This document shows, in pieces, positions 43,942 to 52,510 of a DNA stretch of 64,000 bases. The stretch covers positions 62,001-126,000 of the forward strand of contig JBEKZV010000005.1 in NCBI GenBank assembly GCA_049509515.1. Direction: 5' to 3'. The notes under the pieces are model-generated. The model ran no database searches and had not been told where the DNA came from. It saw nothing but the letters and a program-made list of their open reading frames with translations. A program made the position numbers and the translations under genes. The stretch is from JBEKCP01 sp049509515. GTDB taxonomy: Bacteria > Planctomycetota > Planctomycetia > Pirellulales > Thermoguttaceae. How positions within the stretch are numbered: the stretch's first letter is position 1; every line of letters begins with the position of its first letter.

Positions 43942-44307
43942 TCAATCGGGATAGCCGAAGGTGACGGCCGGGCCGGGGTAGTAGAAACGCCGTGGGGCGT
44001 AACCGTACCCGTACGGATACGCCGGATACGGACCGGGATAGACATAGGGCCCGTAATAGCGGGGCGCGACGTACACACCGGCAAAGGGACGATACGGCGC
44101 GTAGTACCGAGGCCCGGCGTATACACCTACAGCCGGCCCGCGATAGACCGGCCCGTACCACCGCACAGGCGTCACGACAGCCGGGGCCGGCCCGCTGCTC
44201 AAAGCGGCGGGGGCCGGCGGAGCGGGAGACGGCTCTTCTGCAAGAGCCGCGGCCGCAGCAACTGCCAGGCATCCCAGGACGATCAAAGGAAGAGCGACGT
44301 ATCTCAT
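43942..44307 (-). CDS. Small secreted Tyr/Pro/Gly-rich protein
   Basis: 121 residues from ATG 44307, with a strong AGGAGG seven bases upstream. Signal peptide: YVALPLIVLGCLAVAAAAALA. The mature part is a low-complexity chain of YGP/RYY/PYxPY units (VRWYGPVYRGPAVGVYAGP, PRYYAPYRPFAG, PRYYGPYVYPGPYP), with no cysteine. Repetitive Tyr/Pro/Gly proteins of this kind are common and uncharacterised in Planctomycetes. A structural, cell-envelope or adhesive role is a guess. It stands alone between the sigma-54 activator and the glycosidase-like gene, in the same direction as both. Confidence 0.85.
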   Translation of the reverse strand: MRYVALPLIVLGCLAVAAAAALAEEPSPAPPAPAALSSGPAPAVVTPVRWYGPVYRGPAVGVYAGPRYYAPYRPFAGVYVAPRYYGPYVYPGPYPAYPYGYGYAPRRFYYPGPAVTFGYPD

Positions 44308-44578
44308 TCCAGACCTCCTCTCATGCGGCTCGTGCCGCGTAAGACGTGAACACCGTTATCCATCTACCTGCTCCCGTGGCAGCGCAGACAAGACATCGGT
44401 CGTGCGCTGACCTTCGCATCGCACGAGAGCAAGACACGTGCAAACGACGTGCCGGCGAGGCGTGCGGCCTGGGAGACGCCCGCTCGGCAGCTTAGGGCGA
44501 CAGAGTGTCGCCGCAGGGTGCGACGAAATGACGCGGCAAGGCGGGTTCCGGCACTGTTCCAGCCCATCCTGCACCAGC

Positions 44579-47353
44579 CTACTTCATCCGCACGATCTCC
44601 TCTCGCGCCACGCTGAAATGCTTGTCCGACAGCCTGATCCGCGGGTCGCCGAAACCGTGGTAGATCCGCACCTTCGAGGACTCCGCGATCGGCTTGCCGT
44701 CCAGGCTCCGGGCCGTGAACAGCACCGGTTCGGCGTAGTCCAATCCATGGTAGCGGGTGGCGCAGAACGCCACGTAACGGGGGCTTTCCACGAGGAAACC
44801 GTAGGCCGGAATCGTCGTATCGCCAAGCCGGGCAGGCTTCCCGTAGGCCACGGTGATCGTCAGGTCGCCGAAGCGGGTGCGCTGTACGAGGCGGTCGGAA
44901 GTGAGGAACTCGTGGTTGGCGAGCGGTCGCTCGGCCGTGATCGCGTTCAGGGGGCTCAAGACCTCCCAGGTGTTCTTGATCACCCGGTCTTCCGGCGAGA
45001 GGTGCTCTCCCCAACCGCGGTCCCCGCGGGACCACAGCTCGCCGGCGAACTTGCCGGCGCCAAGGTCTTTCACCCGCGGGGCCGGCGGGGTCATGTTGAC
45101 GCCCTGCCCGGTCGCGCGCTTCCAGTAGAGGTGCGGCCCGAACTGCGGCAGCGGCATCTGGGCGAAGAGGATATGGTCGGCCACCTTCTTCTCGTCGCCG
45201 GGCCCGATGCGGTTGCTCTGGTGCGTCATGATCTGCACGCAATCGCCATAGACCAAGGGGAAGAGCGGGATCACGCTCCCCGGCGGCGAGTCGGTCTGGT
45301 GGCTGAAGATCCCTTCCAGGTAGTCGGCGCAGGGCACCGCCCACTCGCGGCCCTCCTCGCTGCCGAACAGCCCGAAGTGCTGCTTGGCCAGCAGGCACAA
45401 CCGCGTCTTCCAGCGGAGGTCGTCCAGGCGGGTCATCGGATGGGCCGGGTCTTCGCAGGTCACCAGCCCCCAGGCGAACACCGTGTCGATGAAGTAGATC
45501 GTCGGGCCGAAGAGCCGAGCGATCTCGGGCAGATTCGTCTCGGGCCGGGCGGCCAGCTCGGCCTGCTTGATCGCGCAGACCTGCCACGCCTGGCCGCCGT
45601 TCCAGTTGCCGCCCTTCCGGGCCACGCCGTGGGAGTCCTTGTTGAGCCACTGTTGGCCCCAGGAGGGGGCGTCCTCGTACATGTCCTGGTAGTTGTCGTG
45701 CAGGCCGAAGAGATAGCCGCACGCCTTGATCCGCTCCGCCGCCCGGATCAGGCCCTCGTTGCCGCCGCACTCCGGCGCGGCGGGCAGGACGTCCGGGTGG
45801 CCGACATCATAGCCTCGATTGATCCATCCGGCCAGCACGACGAAGGCCCGGTCGATGCCCAGGTCGTTGCGCCAATGCTCCGCGCACTGGGCTACCTCGT
45901 CGAAGGTGAAGCCCAGGTGGACGTGCTCCTTTCCGTCCCGGCTGAACCGCGAGCTGGGCAGGACCCGGGAGAGCACGAAGGGCTTGAAGTCCGACGCGCC
46001 GAAGAGCCGGTCCACCGCAGGCTGGCTCTTGCGCTTGTCGGCCCAGGTTTGCAGCCAACCTTTGGCCCGGGCCAGCGGCCGGTAAGCCTGGGCGATCCGC
46101 ACGTAGTCGCCCTTGCCCAGCGGATGGATCGTACACGCACCTTGCGGCGATTCGATGTCCAGCGTGATGCCGCACGCGCGGCGGCCGGCCACCAACGGCA
46201 GGTCCGGCCACGCGCTCTCAACCGTGAGCCGCGTGTCCACGCAATCCCAGTTCACCAGCAAGGCCGAGCCCTGCTTGACCGCCCCGCACATCGCCATCGA
46301 CAGGCCGTCGTAAGTCCGCCACTGTTGGCTCCCGGGAAAGGCCCTGGCGGCCGCGAGCTCGATGCCCAGGCGGTGCGGGACGTACAGGCGGCCGTCGTCC
46401 TCCTCGGTCACGCTCAAGGCGTTGTCCAACAGGCGGACCCGGGCGACCTGCCACGGCCCGCTGCTTTCCGTGGAATAGGCCAGGCGCAGCCCGTCCGGGT
46501 CTGGTACCCGCTCGACGGTGAGAACGACGCTCACGCCGCTCGGCCCGCCGTCCACCAGCGGCCGGGCAACCAGCCGAAGTTGCTGCGGCGAGACGCGGAC
46601 CTCGTCGAAGCGGTCGATGCGCCAGACGGCCGATCGCTCGCGGTTGCGCAAGAGCACCTCGCCGAACCGCGGCCGTGCCGGGTCGGAGGTCCAGAGCGCG
46701 CCGGTGGCCTTATCCGTCAGCGCCCAGGCGCCGCTGGTGCGGTCCATGTTGAATTGCCACGCCAAGGCGTTCAGGGTCGCCCGCGTAGCGGCGGGGACAT
46801 GCGCGGCCGCGGCAGCCCGCCGCCGCCGGGCGATCTCGGGGCCTGCGAGCCGCGCCGGCCCGATTTGCTCCGCGGACGGCGCCTGGCGGCTGACCCGGAG
46901 TTTTCCGCCGGCGTAGCTGTCCAGCAGCCGCCCCCCCTTGCCCCCCTGGTCGTAGACGCCCACGTGCAGGAAATACTCCTGTTCGGCCGGCTCCGCCGGG
47001 GCCACGAGCACCCGCGGGCCGTCCACGATCATCTGCCCGGGCTGCCATTGCGACGTGGGCTCGCTGGACTGATGATCGGCCTGGAACACGATGCTCCGAC
47101 AATCCTTGCTGGTCTCGAAGTGTACGAAAACCCAGTAGTCCGCCCGCGCGGGCTTGGCGCCCGCGTTGCGGAACTTCAACGTCAGGGCCAGCGGGTCCCC
47201 TGGCCGGACCTCGCGGGAAGTCAACTCGACCCCCACCAGTTCAGGCTTGAACTGGGGATCGGCGTCTTGGCCGGCCGCTCCGAGGCACGCCGCCAGACAG
47301 AGAACCACGCACCAGGAAGCTCGTAATGTGCCTGGCAGGATCTGGATCCGCAT
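44579..47353 (-). CDS. Large secreted TIM-barrel glycoside hydrolase-like protein
   Basis: 924 residues from ATG 47353, with GGAG upstream. ATG 47362 is possible. The signal peptide ends near CLAACLGAAGQ. Residues about 30-140 form a beta-sandwich of the cell-adhesion/CARDB type (VELTSREVRPGDPLALTLKFRNAG). The central part resembles endo-alpha-N-acetylgalactosaminidase-like (GH101-related, DUF5696) proteins: HVHLGFTFDEVAQCAEHWRNDLGIDRAFVVLAGWINRGYDVGHPD, GYLFGLHDNYQDMYEDAPSW, PTIYFIDTVFAW, FGSEEGREW. Acidic residues in YFIDT and GSEEGRE could be catalytic. Family placement is by general similarity only. The gene is single, divergent from the DUF4091 gene across a nested palindrome at 47426-47573. 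Confidence 0.7.
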   Translation of the reverse strand: MRIQILPGTLRASWCVVLCLAACLGAAGQDADPQFKPELVGVELTSREVRPGDPLALTLKFRNAGAKPARADYWVFVHFETSKDCRSIVFQADHQSSEPTSQWQPGQMIVDGPRVLVAPAEPAEQEYFLHVGVYDQGGKGGRLLDSYAGGKLRVSRQAPSAEQIGPARLAGPEIARRRRAAAAAHVPAATRATLNALAWQFNMDRTSGAWALTDKATGALWTSDPARPRFGEVLLRNRERSAVWRIDRFDEVRVSPQQLRLVARPLVDGGPSGVSVVLTVERVPDPDGLRLAYSTESSGPWQVARVRLLDNALSVTEEDDGRLYVPHRLGIELAAARAFPGSQQWRTYDGLSMAMCGAVKQGSALLVNWDCVDTRLTVESAWPDLPLVAGRRACGITLDIESPQGACTIHPLGKGDYVRIAQAYRPLARAKGWLQTWADKRKSQPAVDRLFGASDFKPFVLSRVLPSSRFSRDGKEHVHLGFTFDEVAQCAEHWRNDLGIDRAFVVLAGWINRGYDVGHPDVLPAAPECGGNEGLIRAAERIKACGYLFGLHDNYQDMYEDAPSWGQQWLNKDSHGVARKGGNWNGGQAWQVCAIKQAELAARPETNLPEIARLFGPTIYFIDTVFAWGLVTCEDPAHPMTRLDDLRWKTRLCLLAKQHFGLFGSEEGREWAVPCADYLEGIFSHQTDSPPGSVIPLFPLVYGDCVQIMTHQSNRIGPGDEKKVADHILFAQMPLPQFGPHLYWKRATGQGVNMTPPAPRVKDLGAGKFAGELWSRGDRGWGEHLSPEDRVIKNTWEVLSPLNAITAERPLANHEFLTSDRLVQRTRFGDLTITVAYGKPARLGDTTIPAYGFLVESPRYVAFCATRYHGLDYAEPVLFTARSLDGKPIAESSKVRIYHGFGDPRIRLSDKHFSVAREEIVRMK

Positions 47354-47425
47354 GATTGTCATCTCCAGTAAGGCGATTTCCGTAACGTCCATTGTCGTCC
47401 GGGCAGGTGGCCCGTCAAGCACCGG

Positions 47426-47573
47426 CGTAACCGTTCACAGATCGGAGAATCAAGAGATGGAACCGCGGATACACGCGGATGAACGCAGATGATTGAATAC
47501 ATTCCTATCCGCGCTTATCTGCGTCGATCCGCGGTTTCTCCCTTTTTCTTCGTCCACGGTGTGAACGGTTACG
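47426..47573. repeat. Nested inverted repeat (MITE-like), 148 bp
   Basis: Outer arms CGTAACCGTTCACA (47426-47439) and TGTGAACGGTTACG (47560-47573) are perfect. Inside them a second pair, AACCGCGGAT..GCAGAT (47461-47490) and ATCTGCG..ATCCGCGGTT (47517-47536), is nearly perfect. It occupies most of the gap between the divergent genes at 47353 and 47721, so it must lie close to or within their promoters. Confidence 0.9.
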
Positions 47574-47720
47574 AATCCGAAAACATGGACCCGTGCCCCT
47601 TCCCCCCGCCCGGGAGTTTCGCATCGAGGACAGATAGTGTACGATGGCCTCATCCCTGGAGGGGCCGTCATGAAAAGCAACATCACGTCCGCGATTCACT
47701 TTGGAATAGGGGATGAAACG

Positions 47721-49394
47721 ATGGGTTTCGCAAGGCCGATTTTGGCGACGCCGGTTGCGGCGGTTGTGCTGATGGCCGTTCTGACCTGCGCGGACCGGAC
47801 GGTCGCGGCTCCGCCGACCTTGAGCAGTGCCGACACGATGGAGAAGGTCTTTCGGGACGAACCGTGGAACCGGCCGCCGGTCAACCGCCTGACCATCGAG
47901 GCCGCCCGGGACGAGGTGCAAGGCGTCCAGCTTGTCGTAGCGGCCGGCAAGGAGCGCGTCCGCTCGGCCGTCTTGGAGGTCGGCGACTTGACCGGGGAGA
48001 CCGGCGGCTCGATCCCCAAGGCGAACGTGGCGTGGAACGTCGTCGGCTACGTCGATACCGAACGGCCCGATTACCCGGTCCGCAAGGTCGGCTGGTGGCC
48101 CGATCCACTGTTGCCGCCGGCCGGATTCGACGTGCCCTCCGGTCAGGTGCAGCCGCTGTGGATCAACGTGCGAGTCCCTGCCGGCGCCAAGCCCGGGCTG
48201 TACCGCGGCACCGTCACCCTCCGGCCGGCCGATGGGCAGCCGCAGTCGGTGCCCCTGGAGGTGCGGGTGTGGAACTTCACCGTGCCCAAGCGGCAGCACC
48301 TGGAGACTTGCTTCCTGCTGAGGCCGGAGGACTTGCAGAAGTTCTACAAGCTGTCCTCCGTGCCCATCGAGATGTACGAGCAGTGGATCGACTTCTGCGT
48401 GGACCACCGCATCAGCGTGATGCTGTGCGAGTGGCCGAACTTCAAGGCCGACATGGAGCGGTTGGTTGAGCGGCAGTTGGGCCACGGCGGCTCGGCTTTC
48501 TGCCTGGCCAACGCCTGGTTCGAGCAGGGCCCGCCCGAGGCGCGCCGCAAGCACAATGCCGAGCTGGTGGCCCAGATCAAGGAACTCTACGATCGGGCCA
48601 AGAAACGCGGCTGGACCGACCGGGCATACGTCTACTGCCATGACGAGATCGGCAAGGAGCAGTTCGGCTATGCCCGGGAACTCTACGGGGAACTGAAGAA
48701 GGCCATGCCGGATCTGCGGCTGATGCAGACCTTCTACAAGGACGACCCCGTATCGGCCCTGGGCGACGTGCTCAAGATCTGGGCCCCGAACACCGGCCGC
48801 TACCGGCAGGCCGAGTTCCAGGCCCGGCAGGCCAAAGGGGATACGGTGTGGTGGTACGTGTGCTGCGGGCCGGGCAAACCCTTCGCCAACTTGATGATCG
48901 AATGGCCGGCGATCGACCACCGGCTGCTCTTGTGGCAAAACCGGAAGTACAACGTCACGGGCTTCCTGTATTGGGGCTTGGACACCTGGCGGGACAACCT
49001 GGCCGGCCAGCAACGGTGGCCGGAAGTGAAATGGAACCCGGCGACGTGGCGCAACGAGGCGGGCAAGGCCCACAACGGCGACGGCCAGTTGCTCTATCCG
49101 GGCCCCAATCGCCGGCCGCTTTCCTCGATCCGGCTGGAAAACTTCCGCGATGGGTGCGAGGACTACGAGTATTTCTGGCTGCTCCGCGACGCCCTGACCC
49201 GGCTGGAGAAGGCCGGCGCGGCCAAGCACCAGGCCCTGGTCGCCGAGGCGGAGAAGGCCCTGGCGGTGGATGATGCCGTGGTCCAGGACTTGACGCACTT
49301 CACCCAGGATCCCCAGGTCCTGCGGCAGGCGCGGGCCAGGCTTGCCGGGCTGATCGAGCGGGTCACGTCGGCCGGAAGCCCGGCGACACCGTGA
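47721..49394 (+). CDS. Secreted DUF4091 glycosidase-like protein
   Basis: 557 residues if ATG 47721 is used, which gives a normal signal peptide (RPILATPVAAVVLMAVLTCA). ATG 47670 has the better ribosome site (GGAGGGG) but adds an acidic 17-residue leader. The N-terminal beta-sandwich (LTIEAARDEVQGVQLVVAAG, WINVRVPAGAKPGLYRGTVTL) precedes a TIM-barrel-like region. The C-terminus has the DUF4091 signature SSIRLENFRDGCEDYEYFWLLRDA. The barrel stretch AYVYCHDEIGKEQ holds acidic residues that could be catalytic. These proteins occur in polysaccharide-use clusters and are listed as putative glycoside hydrolases. The exact linkage cleaved is not known to me. Possibly exported with the divergent 924-residue protein. 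Confidence 0.83.
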   Translation: MGFARPILATPVAAVVLMAVLTCADRTVAAPPTLSSADTMEKVFRDEPWNRPPVNRLTIEAARDEVQGVQLVVAAGKERVRSAVLEVGDLTGETGGSIPKANVAWNVVGYVDTERPDYPVRKVGWWPDPLLPPAGFDVPSGQVQPLWINVRVPAGAKPGLYRGTVTLRPADGQPQSVPLEVRVWNFTVPKRQHLETCFLLRPEDLQKFYKLSSVPIEMYEQWIDFCVDHRISVMLCEWPNFKADMERLVERQLGHGGSAFCLANAWFEQGPPEARRKHNAELVAQIKELYDRAKKRGWTDRAYVYCHDEIGKEQFGYARELYGELKKAMPDLRLMQTFYKDDPVSALGDVLKIWAPNTGRYRQAEFQARQAKGDTVWWYVCCGPGKPFANLMIEWPAIDHRLLLWQNRKYNVTGFLYWGLDTWRDNLAGQQRWPEVKWNPATWRNEAGKAHNGDGQLLYPGPNRRPLSSIRLENFRDGCEDYEYFWLLRDALTRLEKAGAAKHQALVAEAEKALAVDDAVVQDLTHFTQDPQVLRQARARLAGLIERVTSAGSPATP

Positions 49395-49401
49395 GGGCGG
49401 G

Positions 49402-50745
49402 CTAGGCGTAGCCGAATTCCCACCCCGGGCGGGGCGCGCGTTTCAGCAGGGCGTTGGCCCGGTCGCTGTTGGTGAACTTGCCTGCGCGGAAGTCGTAGGC
49501 GAGCTTCTCGCGGACGCGCGAGGCAACGTTGCCCAACAGCATGATCTCGGTCAGCCGCGCGGAGTAGTCGAAGTCGGCCGACGAGCGGCCGCCCGTGCGG
49601 ATGGCATCGAGGAAGTCGGCCTCGTGCCCCTTCACGCGCGGCAGCACGGCCTTGGGCTTGCCGACCTGCCGCATGAAGCTCTCCGGGAAGAGCCGCACGC
49701 CGTCCATCCACCAGCCCGAGACGGCCGTGCCCTTCGTGCCGAAGTAGGCGCTGGGATGCTGGGCGACGGACGCCACCCGCCGGGGATCGACCGTGGGGGG
49801 CATCGGCTTGTCGTTGTACGTGCCCGAGCTCCACCGCATGGTGCACGGCACCATGTCGCCGCGCTTGGGGAACTTCCAGGAGACGCGGACGCCGTGCGGC
49901 CAGTTCGTCTCGCTGGGCTCCTCCCCCTCGCACTCCACTTCGCACGAGTCGGCCTCGTAGAGCTTCAGCGCCCACACTGCGCCGTCGGCGTTGTGGCAGA
50001 ACCAGTCGCCCAGCAAACCCGTGCCGTAGTCGATCCATCCGCGCCACTGGGCCGGATGGATGCCGCTGCGGAACTCCCGCGCCTTGACCGGGCCTTGCCA
50101 CAGGTCCCAGTCGAAGCCCGCCGGCACGGCCGCCGGCCGGCCGGGGCCGCGCGAGCCGAAGTCCATCTGATTGAAGGGCGGGCGGACGTGGGCTTCGGTC
50201 ACGTCGCCCAGGCTGCCCTGCCAGATCCACTCGCACAGCAGCCGCACGTGCTCGCCGGAGTGGCCCTGGTTGCCCATCTGCGTGGCCACCTTCTTCGCCT
50301 TGGCCAACTCGCGCAGCTTGCGGGCCTCATAGACATCGTGGCACAGCGGTTTCTCGCAATACACGGCCAGCCCGGCCTCCAGGGCGCGGATGCCGGCGGG
50401 GAAATGATTGTGATCGGGCGTGGCGACCCACACGGCGTCGAGATGCTTCTGCTCGTCGAAGAGCTTGCGATAGTCACTGTAGAGCTTCGCGCCGGCGAAG
50501 CGGCCCTTGATGTTCTTGATCGCGCCGGCAGCGTGGTTCACGTCCACGTCGGCCGCCGCGACAATCTGCTCGCCCGAGGCCACGCCCACGCCCTTGCCGC
50601 CCATCCCGCCGATGCCGACGAGTGCAAAGCGGATCTTCTCGTTGGCGGAGTAGGTGCGGGCCATGGCCGCCGGGCCGATCAGCACACCGGCCGACGCCGC
50701 TACGCCGGCCTGGAGGAGTTTTCGACGGGTGATGGGATTGCTCAT
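49402..50745 (-). CDS. Tat-exported Gfo/Idh/MocA-family oxidoreductase
   Basis: 447 residues. Tat signal: TRRKLLQAGVAASAGVLIGPAAMA. Nucleotide fold: RFALVGIGGMGGKGV. The catalytic-lysine motif AVYCEKPL is canonical. VWVATPDHNHFPAGIRALEAGL and QMGNQGHSGEHVRLLCEWI are typical of the large planctomycete exported group, in which the protein also has a long C-terminal insertion (WDLWQGPVKAREFRSGIHPAQWRGWIDYGTG and GLLGDWFCHNADGAVWALKL). Probably oxidises or rearranges a sugar or inositol in the periplasm. The gene converges with the DUF4091 gene, with only 7 bases between stops, so a shared function is possible but not implied. Confidence 0.93.
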   Translation of the reverse strand: MSNPITRRKLLQAGVAASAGVLIGPAAMARTYSANEKIRFALVGIGGMGGKGVGVASGEQIVAAADVDVNHAAGAIKNIKGRFAGAKLYSDYRKLFDEQKHLDAVWVATPDHNHFPAGIRALEAGLAVYCEKPLCHDVYEARKLRELAKAKKVATQMGNQGHSGEHVRLLCEWIWQGSLGDVTEAHVRPPFNQMDFGSRGPGRPAAVPAGFDWDLWQGPVKAREFRSGIHPAQWRGWIDYGTGLLGDWFCHNADGAVWALKLYEADSCEVECEGEEPSETNWPHGVRVSWKFPKRGDMVPCTMRWSSGTYNDKPMPPTVDPRRVASVAQHPSAYFGTKGTAVSGWWMDGVRLFPESFMRQVGKPKAVLPRVKGHEADFLDAIRTGGRSSADFDYSARLTEIMLLGNVASRVREKLAYDFRAGKFTNSDRANALLKRAPRPGWEFGYA

Positions 50746-51108
50746 GGCGATTTACGGGCCCGGAGCGGCCCGGCACAGGTGAGGATTCCGGCCCGCGCGG
50801 TTCCACGTGCGAACGCCGCACGGACCGGTGCGTGGCCAATAGGGGCCATGGTACCACGCCCGAAGACGCCCGAGAAGCGTTTCACGCACGAGTTGCGCGA
50901 TGAGGCGCGGAATGGAACGCCGTGGGTCACGCCCTGGCCCAGGCTCCAAGGCCGGCCGGCTCAGATGGGGGTGAAGATTGGCGAAAGTTGTTTGGGCGTA
51001 TGTGTTTGCGACTCCACCACCCGGTTGCAAAAAAACCGTTATCAGGTAGGCTGTCAAATTGGCTCTGAAGGCAGGATTTTCGCCCATCTAGTCCCAGGGA
51101 AGGGTTCG
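50746..51108. other. Upstream region of the kaiC remnant, weak promoter candidate
   Basis: No gene in these 363 bases, which separate divergent genes. TTGCAA (51023-51028) and TAGGCT (51045-51050), 16 bases apart, are the best candidate for a promoter reading towards the kaiC-like gene. The match is poor. The rest shows no repeat or structure that stands out. Confidence 0.3.
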
Positions 51109-51762
51109 GTGACCACCCAAAGCACAGAGCGCGCGTCGACCGATCGCGGTCTCCCCAAGGCCCCCACTGGAATCCAGGGGCTTGACGAACTCACCCGCGG
51201 GGGTCTGCCTCGCGGGCGACCCACCTTGGTGTGCGGCAGCGCCGGCTGCGGCAAGACCGTGCTGGGCATCGAGTTCCTCGTTCGCGGGGCGACCCAGTTC
51301 GACGAGCCCGGCGTGCTGATGGCCTTCGAGGAGACGGCCGAAGAACTGACGCAGAACGTCCGCTCGCTGGGCTTCGACTTGGACGAGTTGGTGATGTACA
51401 TCCTCAAGTCCCGCGGCATGGCCCACTCGAATCAACTGCGCGAGTTCCTGCTGACGGATCACGGGATCGAGTTGGAAGACGTGTACCTCGGACCGGAGGG
51501 AGTGCTGACCGGCTCGTCCCGCCTCGCCCAGGAAGCCAAGGAGAAGGCCGCCACCACCGCGCGCGGCGAGGAAATCGAGGCCAAGCGGCGGGAGCTTGAG
51601 CGGGCGCGGCAGGCATCGGAGGCCCAAATCGCGGCGATTCGCTTGGAGTTCCAGGCGAAGGAAGATGAGCTTCGTCGCGCCATCGCCGAAGAGGAGGCCC
51701 GCGAGCAAGGGCTGGTCCAGGCACGAGTGGAAATGTCGCACTCTCGGAAGGCCGACAGGTGA
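51109..51762 (+). pseudogene. KaiC-like ATPase with large in-frame internal deletion
   Basis: 217 residues from GTG 51109, with AGGGAAGGG upstream. Residues 1-95 are the start of KaiC domain CI: KAPTGIQGLDELTRGGLPRGRPTLV, Walker A GSAGCGKT (43-50) and the glutamate pair in MAFEET. Residues 97-217 are the very end of KaiC domain CII plus the coiled-coil tail (YILKSRGMAHSNQ, LTDHGIELEDVYLGPEGVLTGSSRLAQEA, then a charged helix IEAKRRELERARQASEAQIAAIRLEFQAKEDELRR). Everything between is missing: the CI Walker B, the CI/CII linker and nearly all of CII, about 270-300 residues judged by the usual length of 480-560. The junction near 51394 keeps the frame. It may make a short protein, but not a working double-domain clock ATPase. 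Confidence 0.85.
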
Positions 51763-51770
51763 CACACCAG

Positions 51771-51854
51771 CCCGAAGCGCAAGCGAGGGACAACCAAAGC
51801 CTGAAGCGCAAGCGAGGGACAACCAAAGCCCGAAGCGCAAGCGAGGGACAACCA
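51771..51854 (+). repeat. Three direct copies of a 29-base REP-like unit
   Basis: Copies begin at 51771, 51800 and 51829 and read C(C/T)CGAAGCGCAAGCGAGG followed by GACAACCAAAG. The period is exactly 29 bases, and there is one base difference between copies. The same core is inverted at 52280-52304 and paired at 35163-35226. They directly precede the REP-associated transposase gene. Confidence 0.93.
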
Positions 51855-51909
51855 ACCGACCACACCCATGGCATTCGGCAACGCCGGCACGCGGCCCAAC
51901 GAGCCGCCG

Positions 51910-52302
51910 ATGCCCGATCCATTAGCCTTCTTTCTTACGTGGACCACGTACGGAACATGGCTGCCCGGCGACGAGCGCGGTTGGGTATGGAAAGGCAAGG
52001 GTTTCCAGTTGCCGGAGCCCGATAAGGAACGGGCGGCGAGGGAGCGAATGACCGAGCCGCCGTGCACGCTCGACGACCAACAACGGCATGTCGTGGAGGA
52101 GACCATCACGGAGCATTGCAGGATCCGCGGCTGGGAGCTGTACGCGCTGAATTGCCGGATGAAACACGTACACGTGGTCGTAGCGGCGGACCGCGCACCG
52201 GAAGACGTGAGGGACCAGTTCAAGGCATGGTGTACGCGGAAACTGAAGGAGTTCGAGCAATCCCGGAGCCGGGGCGTCCCCCTCGCTTGCGCGTCGGGCT
52301 AG
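51910..52302 (+). pseudogene. REP-associated tyrosine transposase (RAYT / Y1_Tnp) remnant
   Basis: 130 residues from ATG 51910. ATG 51868 would add 14 poorly supported codons. The N-terminal half has the planctomycete RAYT pattern LTWTTYGTWLPGDERGW, and the HUH motif KHVHVVV puts the metal-binding histidines at 86 and 88. In Y1 transposases the nucleophilic tyrosine lies downstream of this motif. Here no tyrosine occurs after residue 78, and the C-terminus (RGVPLACASG) with its stop codon is encoded by the inverted REP unit at 52280-52304. The gene has therefore lost its catalytic end to the repeat it once mobilised. REP units flank it on both sides. It lies between the kaiC remnant and the kaiB chimera. 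Confidence 0.85.
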
Positions 52303-52304
52303 TG
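52280..52304 (-). repeat. Inverted REP-like unit at the 3' end of the RAYT remnant
   Basis: CCCTCGCTTGCGCGTCGGGC, followed by TAGTG, is the reverse complement of the units at 51771-51854 and supplies the last codons and the stop codon of the transposase frame. With the left array it makes a REP - RAYT - REP arrangement. Confidence 0.92.
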
Positions 52305-52328
52305 TAAGGACCACGATTGGTGCCAAAC

Positions 52329-52463
52329 ATGAAAGACGCTGAATTGGTCAAGCCGGATGGAAAGCTCCCGGAGCCGCTGAAAAAGATCATTGGCGACTTG
52401 TCCAACGAGGAGCGAGTGCTGGTCGGCCTGGACCTGCGCCGCGCGAACCCAACAACACAATAG
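52329..52463 (+). CDS. Possible 44-residue peptide
   Basis: ATG 52329 to TAG 52463. The peptide starts MKDAELVKPDGKLPEPLKKI and has a charged, helix-friendly composition (GDLSNEERVLVGLDLRRA) with high third-position GC, unlike the repeat-derived DNA before it. No ribosome site is clear, and I recognise no family. It could be a real small protein or the remains of a larger gene disrupted in the same events as its neighbours. Confidence 0.35.
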   Translation: MKDAELVKPDGKLPEPLKKIIGDLSNEERVLVGLDLRRANPTTQ

Positions 52464-52510
52464 GCAGTAGGTTGTGTTTCAACACAACAGCCGCCTGAAG
52501 GGACTCCGCC

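Noticed and set aside
51771..51854. CRISPR-like regular 29-base repeats
   Set aside because: Units are directly joined with no variable spacers and the same unit is found inverted elsewhere. No cas genes. It is a REP-type repeat.
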